Assembly: GCF_943193185.1 (NCBI RefSeq)
Contig: NZ_CALPDE010000006.1
Coordinates: 22,703-86,702, forward strand
Reading direction: 5' to 3'
Length of the DNA stretch: 64,000 bases
DNA from: Lactococcus ileimucosae
GTDB lineage: Bacteria > Bacillota > Bacilli > Lactobacillales > Streptococcaceae
The first letter of the stretch is position 1, and each line of letters begins with the position of its first letter. Shown here piece after piece: positions 18,221 through 26,284 of the stretch. Made by a program: the position numbers and the translations under genes. The notes beneath the pieces are model-generated. The model was not told the DNA's origin. It saw only the letters and a program-made list of their open reading frames with translations, and did no database searches.

Positions 18221-18883
18221 ATGATAAAGTTACAAATTGCTGTTGATGGTCCTGCATCAAGTGGGAAATCAACCGTCGCGAAAATCGTTGCCCAGAACCT
18301 GGGAATTATATATTTGGATACAGGAGCTATGTATCGTGCTGCGACATTAGTTGCCCTTCAAAATAAAACAGAGGACCCAGAAAAAATTATTGATGTAATC
18401 AAGAAAAAGCCAATTTTTTTCAAAAATACAGCAGACGGTCAGCTTGTGTTTTTGGGTACGGAGGATATCACTAAAATTATTCGTACAAATGAAGTAACCC
18501 AGAATGTTTCAAAAATTTCCGCTCTAAGTGCTGTGCGAGAGTTTTTGGTTGCAGAACAGCAGCGTATTGCGAGTGAGGGTGGGATCATTATGGATGGCCG
18601 TGACATTGGTACAGTTGTGCTCCCGCATGCGGATTTGAAAATTTTCCTTGTGGCTTCAGTGGAAGAGCGGGCAGCACGTCGCTACAAAGAAAATTTGGAG
18701 AAAAATATTCCTACGGACTTGGAAGAACTCAAACAGGAAATTGAAGCGCGTGACTATAAAGACAGTACGCGTGCTGTGTCACCTTTAAAACAAGCAGATG
18801 ATGCTATCTTGTTGGACAGTACTGGTAAAACAATCGCCCAAGTTGCGGACTTTATTGAAACCAAAGCCCGGGAGCTTTTGTAA
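18221..18883 (+). CDS. cmk: Cytidylate kinase
   Basis: Kinase of 220 residues converting CMP and dCMP to the diphosphates. The P-loop GPASSGKST is at about residues 10-18; [21 protein letters not shown] and AARRYKE with the downstream [14 protein letters not shown] lid region are standard. It starts 35 bp after the LysM gene on the same strand. In L. lactis cmk is, to my recollection, followed by infC-rpmI-rplT; here a long hairpin and unrelated genes follow. Confidence 0.97.
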   Translation: MIKLQIAVDGPASSGKSTVAKIVAQNLGIIYLDTGAMYRAATLVALQNKTEDPEKIIDVIKKKPIFFKNTADGQLVFLGTEDITKIIRTNEVTQNVSKISALSAVREFLVAEQQRIASEGGIIMDGRDIGTVVLPHADLKIFLVASVEERAARRYKENLEKNIPTDLEELKQEIEARDYKDSTRAVSPLKQADDAILLDSTGKTIAQVADFIETKARELL

Positions 18884-18916
18884 TCTACGGTGTGTGAAAA
18901 ATTTGTCCAAAAGATA

Positions 18917-18987
18917 AAAGCTATAAAATTGTTCAAGAAGTGGTTCTTTTTCCCCGCTTGGTCAATTTTATAGCTTTAGTTTTTTGT
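18917..18987. terminator. Long-stem hairpin after cmk
   Basis: A perfect 15-base inverted repeat (18917-18931 with 18963-18977) encloses a 31-base loop and is followed by a T-run on the plus strand. Its A/T-rich stem and position 34 bp after cmk suggest a terminator. The rest of the 18.9-19.2 kb gap shows only a small hairpin (TCTGCT/AGCAGA) and the next promoter. Confidence 0.72.
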
Positions 18988-19188
18988 TCCAGACTAATTT
19001 TTCTATGAGAAAATAATAACCAGAGAGTGAGGCAGGAGCTTTTGAAAAGTAGTTTTTAGTTTTAATAAGCGTCTACATATTTTAGAGTCTGCTCATCCAG
19101 CAGAAGTTGTGAGTTGTAAGCTTTAGGTTTCCAGACTTTACTTCATGTACATGGACAGAGTATTGAAGTGTCTATTTGTGATTTTTGA

Positions 19189-19197
19189 TGATATAAT
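19189..19197 (+). promoter_or_regulatory. Extended -10 promoter for the VanZ-RDD gene
   Basis: TGATATAAT (19189-19197) is a perfect extended -10 element 31 bp before the ATG at 19228. No good -35 box is present, which an extended -10 does not require. Confidence 0.6.
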
Positions 19198-19227
19198 GAG
19201 GTTAAAATAAATTAAAAAAGGATACTT

Positions 19228-20268
19228 ATGCTGTCTTACCTCCATGCTATCCAAATTGGTGTACTGCTTTTCTTTACTTTCTTCTTGATTAGCCTTATTC
19301 CTTATATGATTGTTCAATATCGGAAGTACGGCCGAGTTAATCCTTGGCGTTTTTTCGTTAATTTTTCATTCATACTTTATCTGGTTTGTGCCTATGCAAT
19401 GACGATTTTTCCACTGCCAAATGTAGAACAAGTGGCGCAGATGACGGGACCAGAGCAAAATCTTGTTCCTTTTGAGTTTGTGCGTCAGTTTATAGCTTAC
19501 AATCCTCTAGAATTAAGTGACAGGAGTACATGGCTCTTGGGCTTGAAAGCTCCAACATTTATTCAGCCTTTTTTCAACTTACTTTTAACGCTGCCTTTTG
19601 GGATTTATTTGCGCTATCTGGTTAAGAGAAGTTTTTCTCAAACCTTTGTTTTAAGCCTTCTCTTGACTTTGTCCTTCGAGTTTTTGCAACGCTCTGCTCT
19701 TTTCGGACTGTATCCTCGTCCCTATCGCCTTTTCGATGTGGATGACCTCCTGCTTAATACAGTTGGAAGCTTGATCGGTTTTGGGATGGCCTGCTTACTT
19801 GTGAAAGTTTTACCAGACTTAGATGCGCAGCAGCCAGCTCCTGTTCAAGTCGGGCTGATACGACGAAGTATTGCTTTCGGGGTGGATATTATATTAGTGG
19901 AAATTGTAGCAGTTTTTGTTCCCCATTTCTATATGGCGCTGCTCATAATTTTTGTGGCAGTTCCTGTACTTTTTAGAAGAACTTTTGGTCAAAAACTTCT
20001 CAAAATAAAAATAGAAGCTGGTCGTATAAATATTTTTATCCGACAACTCTTATTTCTGGTCAATTTTGGTATTTTAGGACTTTTAGGCTATTACCTTCAA
20101 CGCTCGGGCTATATAGCAGAAAATGAACTGGGACAAAATCTTTTGCTGATTATTCTTTGTTTGATACTTTTAATGCTACCCACGATAGACCTTCTTTTTG
20201 CTGCTCTTTCACGCAGACAAAAACTGTGGTATGAACGCCTAAGCCGGACAGAACTGACTACAACATGA
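19228..20268 (+). CDS. VanZ-like protein fused to an RDD domain
   Basis: Membrane protein of 346 residues. The first 200 residues form a VanZ-like domain with four to five helices (FPLPNVEQ, NLVPFEF, LTLPFGIYLRYL, SFEFLQRS, FDVDDLLLNTVGSLIG). The last 140 form an RDD domain with its charged helix motif (RRSIAFGVDIILVE, then RRTFGQKLLKIKI). VanZ relatives have been linked to glycopeptide tolerance and surface polymers; RDD proteins are poorly characterised. The VanZ-RDD combination occurs in other lactic acid bacteria. It has its own promoter and sits upstream of an LCP gene, consistent with a cell-envelope role. Confidence 0.86.
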   Translation: MLSYLHAIQIGVLLFFTFFLISLIPYMIVQYRKYGRVNPWRFFVNFSFILYLVCAYAMTIFPLPNVEQVAQMTGPEQNLVPFEFVRQFIAYNPLELSDRSTWLLGLKAPTFIQPFFNLLLTLPFGIYLRYLVKRSFSQTFVLSLLLTLSFEFLQRSALFGLYPRPYRLFDVDDLLLNTVGSLIGFGMACLLVKVLPDLDAQQPAPVQVGLIRRSIAFGVDIILVEIVAVFVPHFYMALLIIFVAVPVLFRRTFGQKLLKIKIEAGRINIFIRQLLFLVNFGILGLLGYYLQRSGYIAENELGQNLLLIILCLILLMLPTIDLLFAALSRRQKLWYERLSRTELTTT

Positions 20269-20396
20269 CGGCGGTTCTGAGCTGGACAAAAACTTAATTC
20301 AAGACGGCTTATTTTCGTCGTTCGAGTTGAAACTCACTAAATGTTGTTTCGTAGCCTTACGCACAGATAACTCTATAGGGGCTTTCAGGTATGCAG

Positions 20397-20425
20397 TTGA
20401 CATTATTTGTGTAGTATGGTGTAAT
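20397..20425 (+). promoter_or_regulatory. LCP gene promoter, nearly leaderless
   Basis: A perfect TTGACA (20397-20402) is followed after 17 bp by TGTAAT (20420-20425), with TG and one base (20417-20419) directly before it. The predicted transcription start is about 20431-20433, only two to four bases before the ATG at 20435. Confidence 0.68.
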
Positions 20426-20434
20426 AGACAAGTA

Positions 20435-21793
20435 ATGAAAGATAATAGACAAAAACGCTTTGAATATCTAAAAGCAAACAAGGCTTATTTAAGCGAACGT
20501 GAAAAACAAGAATATTATGAGTTGCTGCAAGAGCTGAAAGGTTTCCAAGCTTTTGAGGAAGAATATGTTGCAGATATGGAGGAGGAACGAACTGCTTCCG
20601 AATCTTCTTCTTTTGAAAGTCGGAGTAGAGCGAGGCGTTCAGCAGGGGCGAAGCCTGCTTTGGTTTCTGCACGTCAAGGCAGGAAGAAAAAGGAAACACA
20701 GAACGTAGCTGATTATGAAACAGAAGAAGTACCTAAAAAGCCGAAAAAAAAGAAAAGCTGGTTGAAGCGTATTTTCTTTGTTTTACTTGCTCTCCTCTTA
20801 GTTATGGTAGGTTTCTTCATTTATGGTTATCAGCGCGGGATTAGTCGCGAAGGTGGTGCGATTAAGACGGAACAGTTTCATGGAGCGGGAAATGCAGACG
20901 GTTCTGTGAACATTTTGCTCTTAGGTGCAGATCAACGCCCAGGACAAAGCTCTGGTGTAGCGCACTCAGACAGTATCATGGTCCTAAACATCGGCAGAAG
21001 TGGCAAGATGCAGCTGGTAAGCTTCATGCGCGACACTTTGGTTAATATTCCTGGCGTTGGTGATGCCAGTCAGGGACCAAATATGAAACTCAATGCCGCC
21101 TTTACTATAGGGGAACAAAATGAGAACCAAGGTGCAGAGTTGGTGCGTCAAACATTACAGCAAAACTTTGGTATCAATGCTAAATACTATGCTGTGGTCG
21201 ATTTTTCAAGCTTTGCAACAGTGATTGATTCTTTATTCCCGGGTGGTGTACAGATTGATGCCAAGTTCTCTACTATCAATGGGCAGAAATTTGATGAGGT
21301 TCCCGTGCCTGATGATTTGGCAGAAACTGAAGGTATGGCGCCTAATGATAGGAAGCTTAGTGCTGAAGAGGCAGCAGCCTTGGGCTATCCTGACGGTGGT
21401 GGTATCTTTATGATGATTAAGCAAGGTCCACAACGCATGGATGGTCGTACACTTTTGAACTATGCACGTTTTCGTCATGATGATCAGGGCGACTTTGGGC
21501 GTGTCCAACGCCAGCAGCAAGTGCTGGAGACTCTAACGTCGAAAGTGAAAAATCCATTGACCCTGTTCACCGGGGCGAGTGCTTTAGGAACAGCGCGTGC
21601 CGTAACCATGACCAACTTGCCCAATACCTTTCTTTTAACGAAAGTTTTACCTGCAATGTTTGGCGGAGTAGAAACTACAACAATTCCAGATGACAATGAC
21701 TGGCAGGCAGCTTATGATATGTATGGTGGTTCTGGTCTTTTAATCGATATGAACAAATATAGTGCTAAGGCAAAAGACATACTGGGACAATAG
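20435..21793 (+). CDS. LCP (LytR-CpsA-Psr) family glycopolymer ligase
   Basis: Protein of 452 residues. A charged, low-complexity cytoplasmic N-terminus (about 105 residues, ending PKKPKKKKSW) is followed by one transmembrane helix near residues 108-130. The extracellular LCP domain contains ILLLGADQRPGQ, HSDSIMVLNI, SFMRDTLVNIPG, LNAAF and the Arg-rich FRHDDQGDFGRVQRQQQ. LCP enzymes attach wall teichoic acid or polysaccharide to peptidoglycan. ATG 20435 has no clear ribosome site and lies almost at the predicted transcript start. In-frame codons upstream overlap the promoter, so they are unlikely. A terminator follows. Confidence 0.9.
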   Translation: MKDNRQKRFEYLKANKAYLSEREKQEYYELLQELKGFQAFEEEYVADMEEERTASESSSFESRSRARRSAGAKPALVSARQGRKKKETQNVADYETEEVPKKPKKKKSWLKRIFFVLLALLLVMVGFFIYGYQRGISREGGAIKTEQFHGAGNADGSVNILLLGADQRPGQSSGVAHSDSIMVLNIGRSGKMQLVSFMRDTLVNIPGVGDASQGPNMKLNAAFTIGEQNENQGAELVRQTLQQNFGINAKYYAVVDFSSFATVIDSLFPGGVQIDAKFSTINGQKFDEVPVPDDLAETEGMAPNDRKLSAEEAAALGYPDGGGIFMMIKQGPQRMDGRTLLNYARFRHDDQGDFGRVQRQQQVLETLTSKVKNPLTLFTGASALGTARAVTMTNLPNTFLLTKVLPAMFGGVETTTIPDDNDWQAAYDMYGGSGLLIDMNKYSAKAKDILGQ

Positions 21794-21807
21794 TTGGAGA
21801 AGACAGA

Positions 21808-21843
21808 AAAAGCATTCAGCTTCAAAGTTGAACGCTTTTTTTA
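21808..21843 (+). terminator. Terminator after the LCP gene
   Basis: AAAGCATTCAGC pairs with GTTGAACGCTTT (one mismatch, one G-U) and is followed by a T-run, about 15 bp after the stop codon. Confidence 0.85.
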
Positions 21844-21904
21844 TCTCTTAAGACAGTTGCGTCTAAGAGGTAGGAGAACCAGAATTTCGCTTTTGATCCT
21901 GCAG

Positions 21905-21972
21905 TTTTCTCATCAAACACTCATTTCATTTGACCTTTTTTATACTATAGACTCAGAAAGCAAACGTAACAT
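21905..21972 (+). repeat. Promoter-region repeat, copy 1 (T6)
   Basis: A 68 bp sequence that recurs at 63929-64000. The copies differ in the length of one T-tract (6 here, 10 there) and one C/T substitution before AAACGTAACAT. It holds TTGACC, the T-tract, TATACTATAG and downstream leader sequence, and ends 57 bp before the broken surface gene's ATG. A promoter or regulator-binding region is likely; no conventional -35/-10 spacing fits either copy. Confidence 0.75.
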
Positions 21973-22029
21973 TAGAAATGCATGTGTAATGAAAATCTAA
22001 AAGTATACGTTATGCCAAAGGAGGAGTTT

Positions 22030-22471
22030 ATGACACCAGAAAAGAAAAAGCAGCGGCGGCTGCGCAACCTCGCACTCCTGTCGCTCTTGTTACTCGCAGT
22101 AGGCGGCACCTTACTTGGTTGACTGGGGTGACCTTGAAAGATGGATTCCTGCTAGGTTAGAGGGTTATCCTATAGCAGAAGCAGATGTGACTCAAGTGGA
22201 TCCGAATGGCAGTCCGCGCGCCGTTTCACTTTCCTTTGCAAATATTACACGTTTATCAGGTCATGGGCGAGGTTTTTCTAATCAAGCCGGATGCGTAGGT
22301 TCTGGCGATACTTGGTGGCTAATCCGACTCAACGGAAGCACCATTAATGATGTGGGGGGAGTATATCGAAATTCAGTTATGTTTGGTAGATTCATAGCAG
22401 GTATAAATGTAAATCATAGTGATGACGGTGGTGGACTCCGTCCCGCCCTCATCGTCAACCCATCCAACTAA
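22030..22471 (+). pseudogene. Broken secreted or surface protein gene, DUF6273-like C-terminus
   Basis: A 30-codon ORF (22030-22122) with an excellent ribosome site (AAAGGAGGAG) encodes a basic, then hydrophobic signal-anchor-like peptide (MTPEKKKQRRLRN, then ALLSLLLLAVGGTLLG) and stops. A different frame, open from 22115 to 22471, continues with WGDLERWIPARL and ends with WWLIRLNG, DDGGGLRPALIVNP. That ending is very like the C-terminus of DUF6273 surface proteins (WWLRSPG and GLRPAL). The second frame has no ribosome site of its own. I read this as one gene with a frameshift, probably also an internal deletion. Alternatively the 30-residue peptide is a real product and the rest is debris. 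Confidence 0.7.
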
Positions 22472-22496
22472 AAAAACGTCAATTGACGTTTTTTAG
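22471..22496. terminator. Palindromic bidirectional terminator
   Basis: A perfect 24 bp palindrome at 22471-22494 (AAAAAACGTC-AATT-GACGTTTTTT) lies between the broken surface gene and the convergent malG; it can terminate both. Confidence 0.88.
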
Positions 22497-22506
22497 TTTG
22501 TAATCT

Positions 22507-23361
22507 TTAACCCTTATCCGCTCCAGCAGTAATACCATTCACATAGAATTTTTGCATAGCGATAAAGAGGACGGTGATAGGGATAGCGATGATGACACAT
22601 CCAGCAACAAACTGGGTAAAGTTTGTTGCTGAGGAACCTCTGGAGTTGGTCATCATGTTTTGCAGACCGTAAGCAATGGTTCGGGACTTAGGGTCTCCCC
22701 CACCTAAGATAACACTGGCAAAGAGGAAGTCTAACCAAGGCGCGATGAAGGCTGTAAGAGAGGTGTAAACAATCATAGGTTTTGAGAGTGGCAAGGTAAT
22801 CTTAGTGAAAATTTGCCACTTTGTTGCACCATCAATAACAGCTGCTTCATCAATAGATGCCGGAATTGTGTCGAGGAAGCCTTTGAAAATGTAAAAGCCT
22901 AAACCAGAACCTCCGATATAAACCAGAGTTAATCCTGCCAAGTTGGTCATGTCGAAAGACTTGAGGATGTAATAAAGGGCAATCATGGCCATGATACCTG
23001 GGAACATCCCAAGGATGAGAGCCAGCTGGAGGAAGGGCTTACGTAGCTTGAAGCGTAAGCGGGAGAGTGCGTAGGACATGGCAGTAGTGATTAATGTATT
23101 TACCACTGCGCAGATAACAGCGATGACAAAAGTGTTGATAAGCCAGTTACCGTAAGGATAAACGGGGTTGTTAAAGATGCCTATAAAGTTATCGAGTGTC
23201 CATTGTTGTGGGATGAAGGTTGAAACAAATCCTGTGTTGTTTTTTGAGAAGCTGGTTAAGATAATCCAAATAATCGGGAAAATCCAGATAATTGCCAGCA
23301 AGGTTAGGATAACATATCTTAAGACCAAAGAAGCCTGACGTTGGCGTTTATATGATTTCAT
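22507..23361 (-). CDS. malG: Maltose/maltodextrin ABC transporter permease MalG
   Basis: Inner-membrane permease of 284 residues with six predicted helices. The EAA loop that contacts the ATPase reads DEAAVIDGATKWQIFTKITLPL (about residues 185-206). ATG 23361 is preferred, with AAGGAGGGC just upstream overlapping the malF stop; an in-frame start at 23400 lies inside malF. It ends with the family-typical KFYVNGITAGADKG. It is the last gene of malEFG and is followed by a palindromic terminator. No MalK-type ATPase gene is nearby, so a shared ATPase must energise it. Confidence 0.95.
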   Translation of the reverse strand: MKSYKRQRQASLVLRYVILTLLAIIWIFPIIWIILTSFSKNNTGFVSTFIPQQWTLDNFIGIFNNPVYPYGNWLINTFVIAVICAVVNTLITTAMSYALSRLRFKLRKPFLQLALILGMFPGIMAMIALYYILKSFDMTNLAGLTLVYIGGSGLGFYIFKGFLDTIPASIDEAAVIDGATKWQIFTKITLPLSKPMIVYTSLTAFIAPWLDFLFASVILGGGDPKSRTIAYGLQNMMTNSRGSSATNFTQFVAGCVIIAIPITVLFIAMQKFYVNGITAGADKG

Positions 23362-23362
23362 T

Positions 23363-24712
23363 TTAGCCCTCCTTAAAAGCATTTGTACGACGGTAAGCAA
23401 TCAGAGAAACTGTAGCGGAGATGATAAAGATGATGATACCAATAGCAGAGGCGATGTTGTAACTTGGGATGGACTTCATGGTTAAGTTATAAAGCCAAGT
23501 AATCAACAAGTCTGTTGACCCTGCTTGGAAGTATTCCGCATTCAGTGGCCCCCCCCCCGTTAGGAGGAAAATGACGTTGAAGTTGTTAATGTTCCCGATA
23601 AATTGTTGAATCAAAGCGGGTGTCATAACGAATAAAATTTGTGGGAATGTAATCGAACGGAAGATATGGAAGCTGTTAGCCCCGTCAATTTTAGCGGCTT
23701 CAATCTGATCCTGTGGTAAATTTTGAATAATCGCTGTTGAAATTAACATGGATACAGGGATACCGACCCACATATTGACACCGATAACGGAAATCTTAGC
23801 CAGCAAAGAGTCCATCAGAAATGGAATAGGATGATCGATGAGCCCGATACTCTGGAGCCAGCTGTTCAATGGTCCGTTATTGTCCAAGAACATATTCATC
23901 ATCAAGAGAGAGACGAATGAAGGAACGGCCATGACAATCACAAAAATCGTGCGCCAGAAAGCTTTGAATTTAATACCTGAGGACTCAATGAGCAAGGCAA
24001 GTAAAACGCCGAAGAAGAAGGTTGTAGCTGTGGCTGCAACTGCCCAGAAGAGTGTCCATCCCAAAACAGGGAAGAAAGTTCCAGCGATATTACCGGTAAT
24101 GATTTGACCAAAGGAAGCAAAGCCAGTCCAAGAAAAGCCAATAGGATGCTCTTGGTTGAAGTTGGTAAAGGCGATGGTAATCATGAAGAGCAGTGGGGCA
24201 ATCGTAAAGACTAAGATACCAAGTACAGGTATAGCCATCAACGTATACTGGAGACGACTGTCCAAAAGTGTTGCTAAGTCTTCAAGAGTAGTTGGGATAT
24301 GCTCTCCGTCACGGTTTAAGGCATAAAGATGACGTGTTGAGCGTAGGCTTGTGATGTAGATGACAGCGAACATCGCGATGAAAACCAGTGCCATTACGCC
24401 GAAAAGGAGAATGAGCATTGAGTTATCAGGTTGTTGTGTAACATAAATCTGGCGAGCTTCATCAAAAACGACTTGTTTTGTCTTGACGTGTCCTAGACTA
24501 CTCAAAAGACTAATTGCGCTTATACCATTGAAAATAAGCCAGAAGAGAAAGACAATTTCAATAATAAGGAAGATAAGACCTTTAAGCCATTGCTTATTTT
24601 TTAGTTGAGCCAAACCCATAATGAAGAAACTAAGCTTAGTGAAAATATCACCTTCACGCCATACTTCTTTATATGTTGCCTCAGGAGATGGTTTAATTTT
24701 CTTTTTAAACAT
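23363..24712 (-). CDS. malF: Maltose/maltodextrin ABC transporter permease MalF
   Basis: Permease of 449 residues with about eight hydrophobic segments, including the extra N-terminal helices of Gram-positive MalF proteins. The EAA loop is IEAAKIDGANSFHIFRSITFPQ. The conserved LLTGGGPLNAEYF motif is encoded with three consecutive GGG codons after ACG, giving an unbroken run of ten G (C-run at 23549-23558 on the plus strand). A one-base slip would truncate or alter the last membrane segments. It follows malE after a stem-loop and overlaps the malG ribosome site. Confidence 0.95.
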   Translation of the reverse strand: MFKKKIKPSPEATYKEVWREGDIFTKLSFFIMGLAQLKNKQWLKGLIFLIIEIVFLFWLIFNGISAISLLSSLGHVKTKQVVFDEARQIYVTQQPDNSMLILLFGVMALVFIAMFAVIYITSLRSTRHLYALNRDGEHIPTTLEDLATLLDSRLQYTLMAIPVLGILVFTIAPLLFMITIAFTNFNQEHPIGFSWTGFASFGQIITGNIAGTFFPVLGWTLFWAVAATATTFFFGVLLALLIESSGIKFKAFWRTIFVIVMAVPSFVSLLMMNMFLDNNGPLNSWLQSIGLIDHPIPFLMDSLLAKISVIGVNMWVGIPVSMLISTAIIQNLPQDQIEAAKIDGANSFHIFRSITFPQILFVMTPALIQQFIGNINNFNVIFLLTGGGPLNAEYFQAGSTDLLITWLYNLTMKSIPSYNIASAIGIIIFIISATVSLIAYRRTNAFKEG

Positions 24713-24733
24713 AAATTTTACCCTTTTTTATAT

Positions 24734-24769
24734 AAAAAATAAGAGGATTAGGATGAGCCCAATCCCCTT
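24734..24769 (-). terminator. Stem-loop between malE and malF
   Basis: On the minus strand AAGGGGATT pairs with AATCCTCTT (one G-U) and is followed by A and a T-run. Its position directly after malE suggests partial termination or mRNA end protection that keeps the binding protein more abundant than the permeases. Confidence 0.7.
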
Positions 24770-24782
24770 AGAGTTAATTAAA

Positions 24783-26018
24783 TTATTCAGTAGCTGATGA
24801 GATTGATTTCACGAAGTTATCAAGTTGTGCTTGGTATTGTGCAGCTGGAGTTTTACCTTTATAGGCATTTTCGATCAGTGGAGCTGCTAAGTTCCAGAAA
24901 GTTGCCATTTGTGGCATCTTAGGCATCAAAGTATCATTTTCTACCTGTTTGATTACTGCAAGAGCAACAGGATCTTTAGCAACTTCAGAATCTTTTTGGG
25001 CTTCTTTTGATACTGGAATTGCATTATTAGCCTTGTACAAAGCTAATTGTGATTCTGTGTTTGACAAGTATTGTGCCAAGGCAGAAGCAGCAACAGGATC
25101 TTTAGATTGTGAGTTAACAGCCAATGTACCTACACCAGAGAAAGCTTGCATTTGTTTAGAACCAGAACCAAAGTCTGCTGTTGGTAAGGCTGAGGCACCA
25201 AAGTTATCACCAAGGATTTCTTTGATTGTAGCGCCATCCCATGGCCCATCAAGAACAGCTGATGTTTTACCAGATTTAAGGTCTGAAAGAAGTGCTGTAC
25301 CAGATTGTTTTACGCCTGGGTTGGATTTTTGTTGAGCAAACCATGCCATTGCTTGCACGCCTGCTTCTGTGTTTGCATCTGTACCATCAACTGTTTCACC
25401 ATCTTTACCAAAGAGATATGTGCCATTAGAAAGGAAGACAGGATACCAGTTGTAGGAGTTTGTAAAGTCCGTACCAATTGGTTTTTCAGCAGTGAAATCT
25501 GACCAATCTTTTGGTGCTTCACTAAATTTTGCTTTATTATAGTAAACAATGTTTGATTGTTCATCTTGTGGATAAGCATAGAGTTTGCCTTTCCAAGAAA
25601 CAGCATCAACAGCGATTGGGATATCGTTAGATTTCACCCAGTCTGTAGCTGATGGAGAAAGCGGGTTGATATAACCTGCCTCAGCCATAGCACCCAACTG
25701 GTCATTAGGCGCTTTGAAGACATCTGCTGCCTTAGCTGGGTCCTTGCTTACATCTTGCTTAGCGTTTGCAGAACCGTTTGGAGATTGGGTAACAGTGACT
25801 TTGATGTTGGGATATTCCTTGTTGAAGTCCTTGATCAATTCTTTGTAAGAAGCGACATTTGCAGGGTCAACCCAAAGTGTCACCGAACCCTTATGGTCTT
25901 TTGCATCTGAAGAAGCTGAAGTTGAACTTCCGCTGTCTTTACTGTTGCCACACGCAGCTAGACTGGCTAGAGCAATGAGAGAGACACTACTCAGAGCAAC
26001 TTTTTTCCATGTGTTCAT
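24783..26018 (-). CDS. malE: Maltose/maltodextrin-binding lipoprotein MalE
   Basis: Extracytoplasmic solute-binding lipoprotein of 411 residues. The signal peptide ends in the lipobox LAAC (about residues 20-23), followed by a Ser-rich tether. VTLWVDPANVASYKELIKDFNKEYP and GPWDGATIKE are characteristic of family-1 binding proteins for maltodextrins. The ribosome site AGGAGGAAA lies before the ATG. Its promoter at 26067-26095 has a LacI-type operator in the spacer, so it should be induced by maltose through MalR and subject to CcpA. Confidence 0.95.
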   Translation of the reverse strand: MNTWKKVALSSVSLIALASLAACGNSKDSGSSTSASSDAKDHKGSVTLWVDPANVASYKELIKDFNKEYPNIKVTVTQSPNGSANAKQDVSKDPAKAADVFKAPNDQLGAMAEAGYINPLSPSATDWVKSNDIPIAVDAVSWKGKLYAYPQDEQSNIVYYNKAKFSEAPKDWSDFTAEKPIGTDFTNSYNWYPVFLSNGTYLFGKDGETVDGTDANTEAGVQAMAWFAQQKSNPGVKQSGTALLSDLKSGKTSAVLDGPWDGATIKEILGDNFGASALPTADFGSGSKQMQAFSGVGTLAVNSQSKDPVAASALAQYLSNTESQLALYKANNAIPVSKEAQKDSEVAKDPVALAVIKQVENDTLMPKMPQMATFWNLAAPLIENAYKGKTPAAQYQAQLDNFVKSISSATE

Positions 26019-26066
26019 AATATTTCCTCCTAAATTCGAAAATAATTTTTCTTGCTTTATAATTCT

Positions 26067-26095
26067 ATTTTATGCAAACGCTTCCGTTTTGTCAA
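26067..26095 (-). promoter_or_regulatory. malE promoter with MalR/CcpA-type operator
   Basis: On the minus strand, TTGACA (26090-26095), a 17 bp spacer and TAAAAT (26067-26072). The spacer contains the LacI-family half-sites TGCAAACGCTTCCG (plus strand 26073-26086), one base off the cre consensus. Binding there would block the polymerase directly. Confidence 0.85.
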
Positions 26096-26214
26096 GTTCT
26101 GGTGTGTTACAATTTGGTTACTTTAAAAAGTTGGTATATATAAAATGGAGGTATGTATCAGATGTGCCAGATAATGTATTTTCTGTTTGAAAATGAAAGA
26201 ACTTAAAATAATAT

Positions 26215-26253
26215 TTGCAAACGGTTGCGTAAAAATTGAGCTTGTGCTAAAAT
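26215..26253 (+). promoter_or_regulatory. Neopullulanase operon promoter with operator
   Basis: TTGCGT (26225-26230), 17 bp, TAAAAT (26248-26253) with TG plus one base before it. The operator-like TTGCAAACGGTTGCG (26215-26229) overlaps the -35 box. It faces away from the malE promoter about 120 bp away, so one regulator can control both operons. Confidence 0.82.
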
Positions 26254-26284
26254 GAAGAAAAACAAAAAAGCGAGGTCTTTATTT

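Noticed and set aside
22115..22471. Independent gene for a 118-residue protein
   Set aside because: It starts at TTG inside the upstream ORF with no ribosome site, and its content is only the C-terminal end of a DUF6273-like protein. Better read as part of a frameshifted gene.
26252..26284. Upstream ATG for the neopullulanase gene
   Set aside because: It overlaps the TAAAAT -10 box, so it would not be on the transcript; ATG 26285 has a ribosome site.
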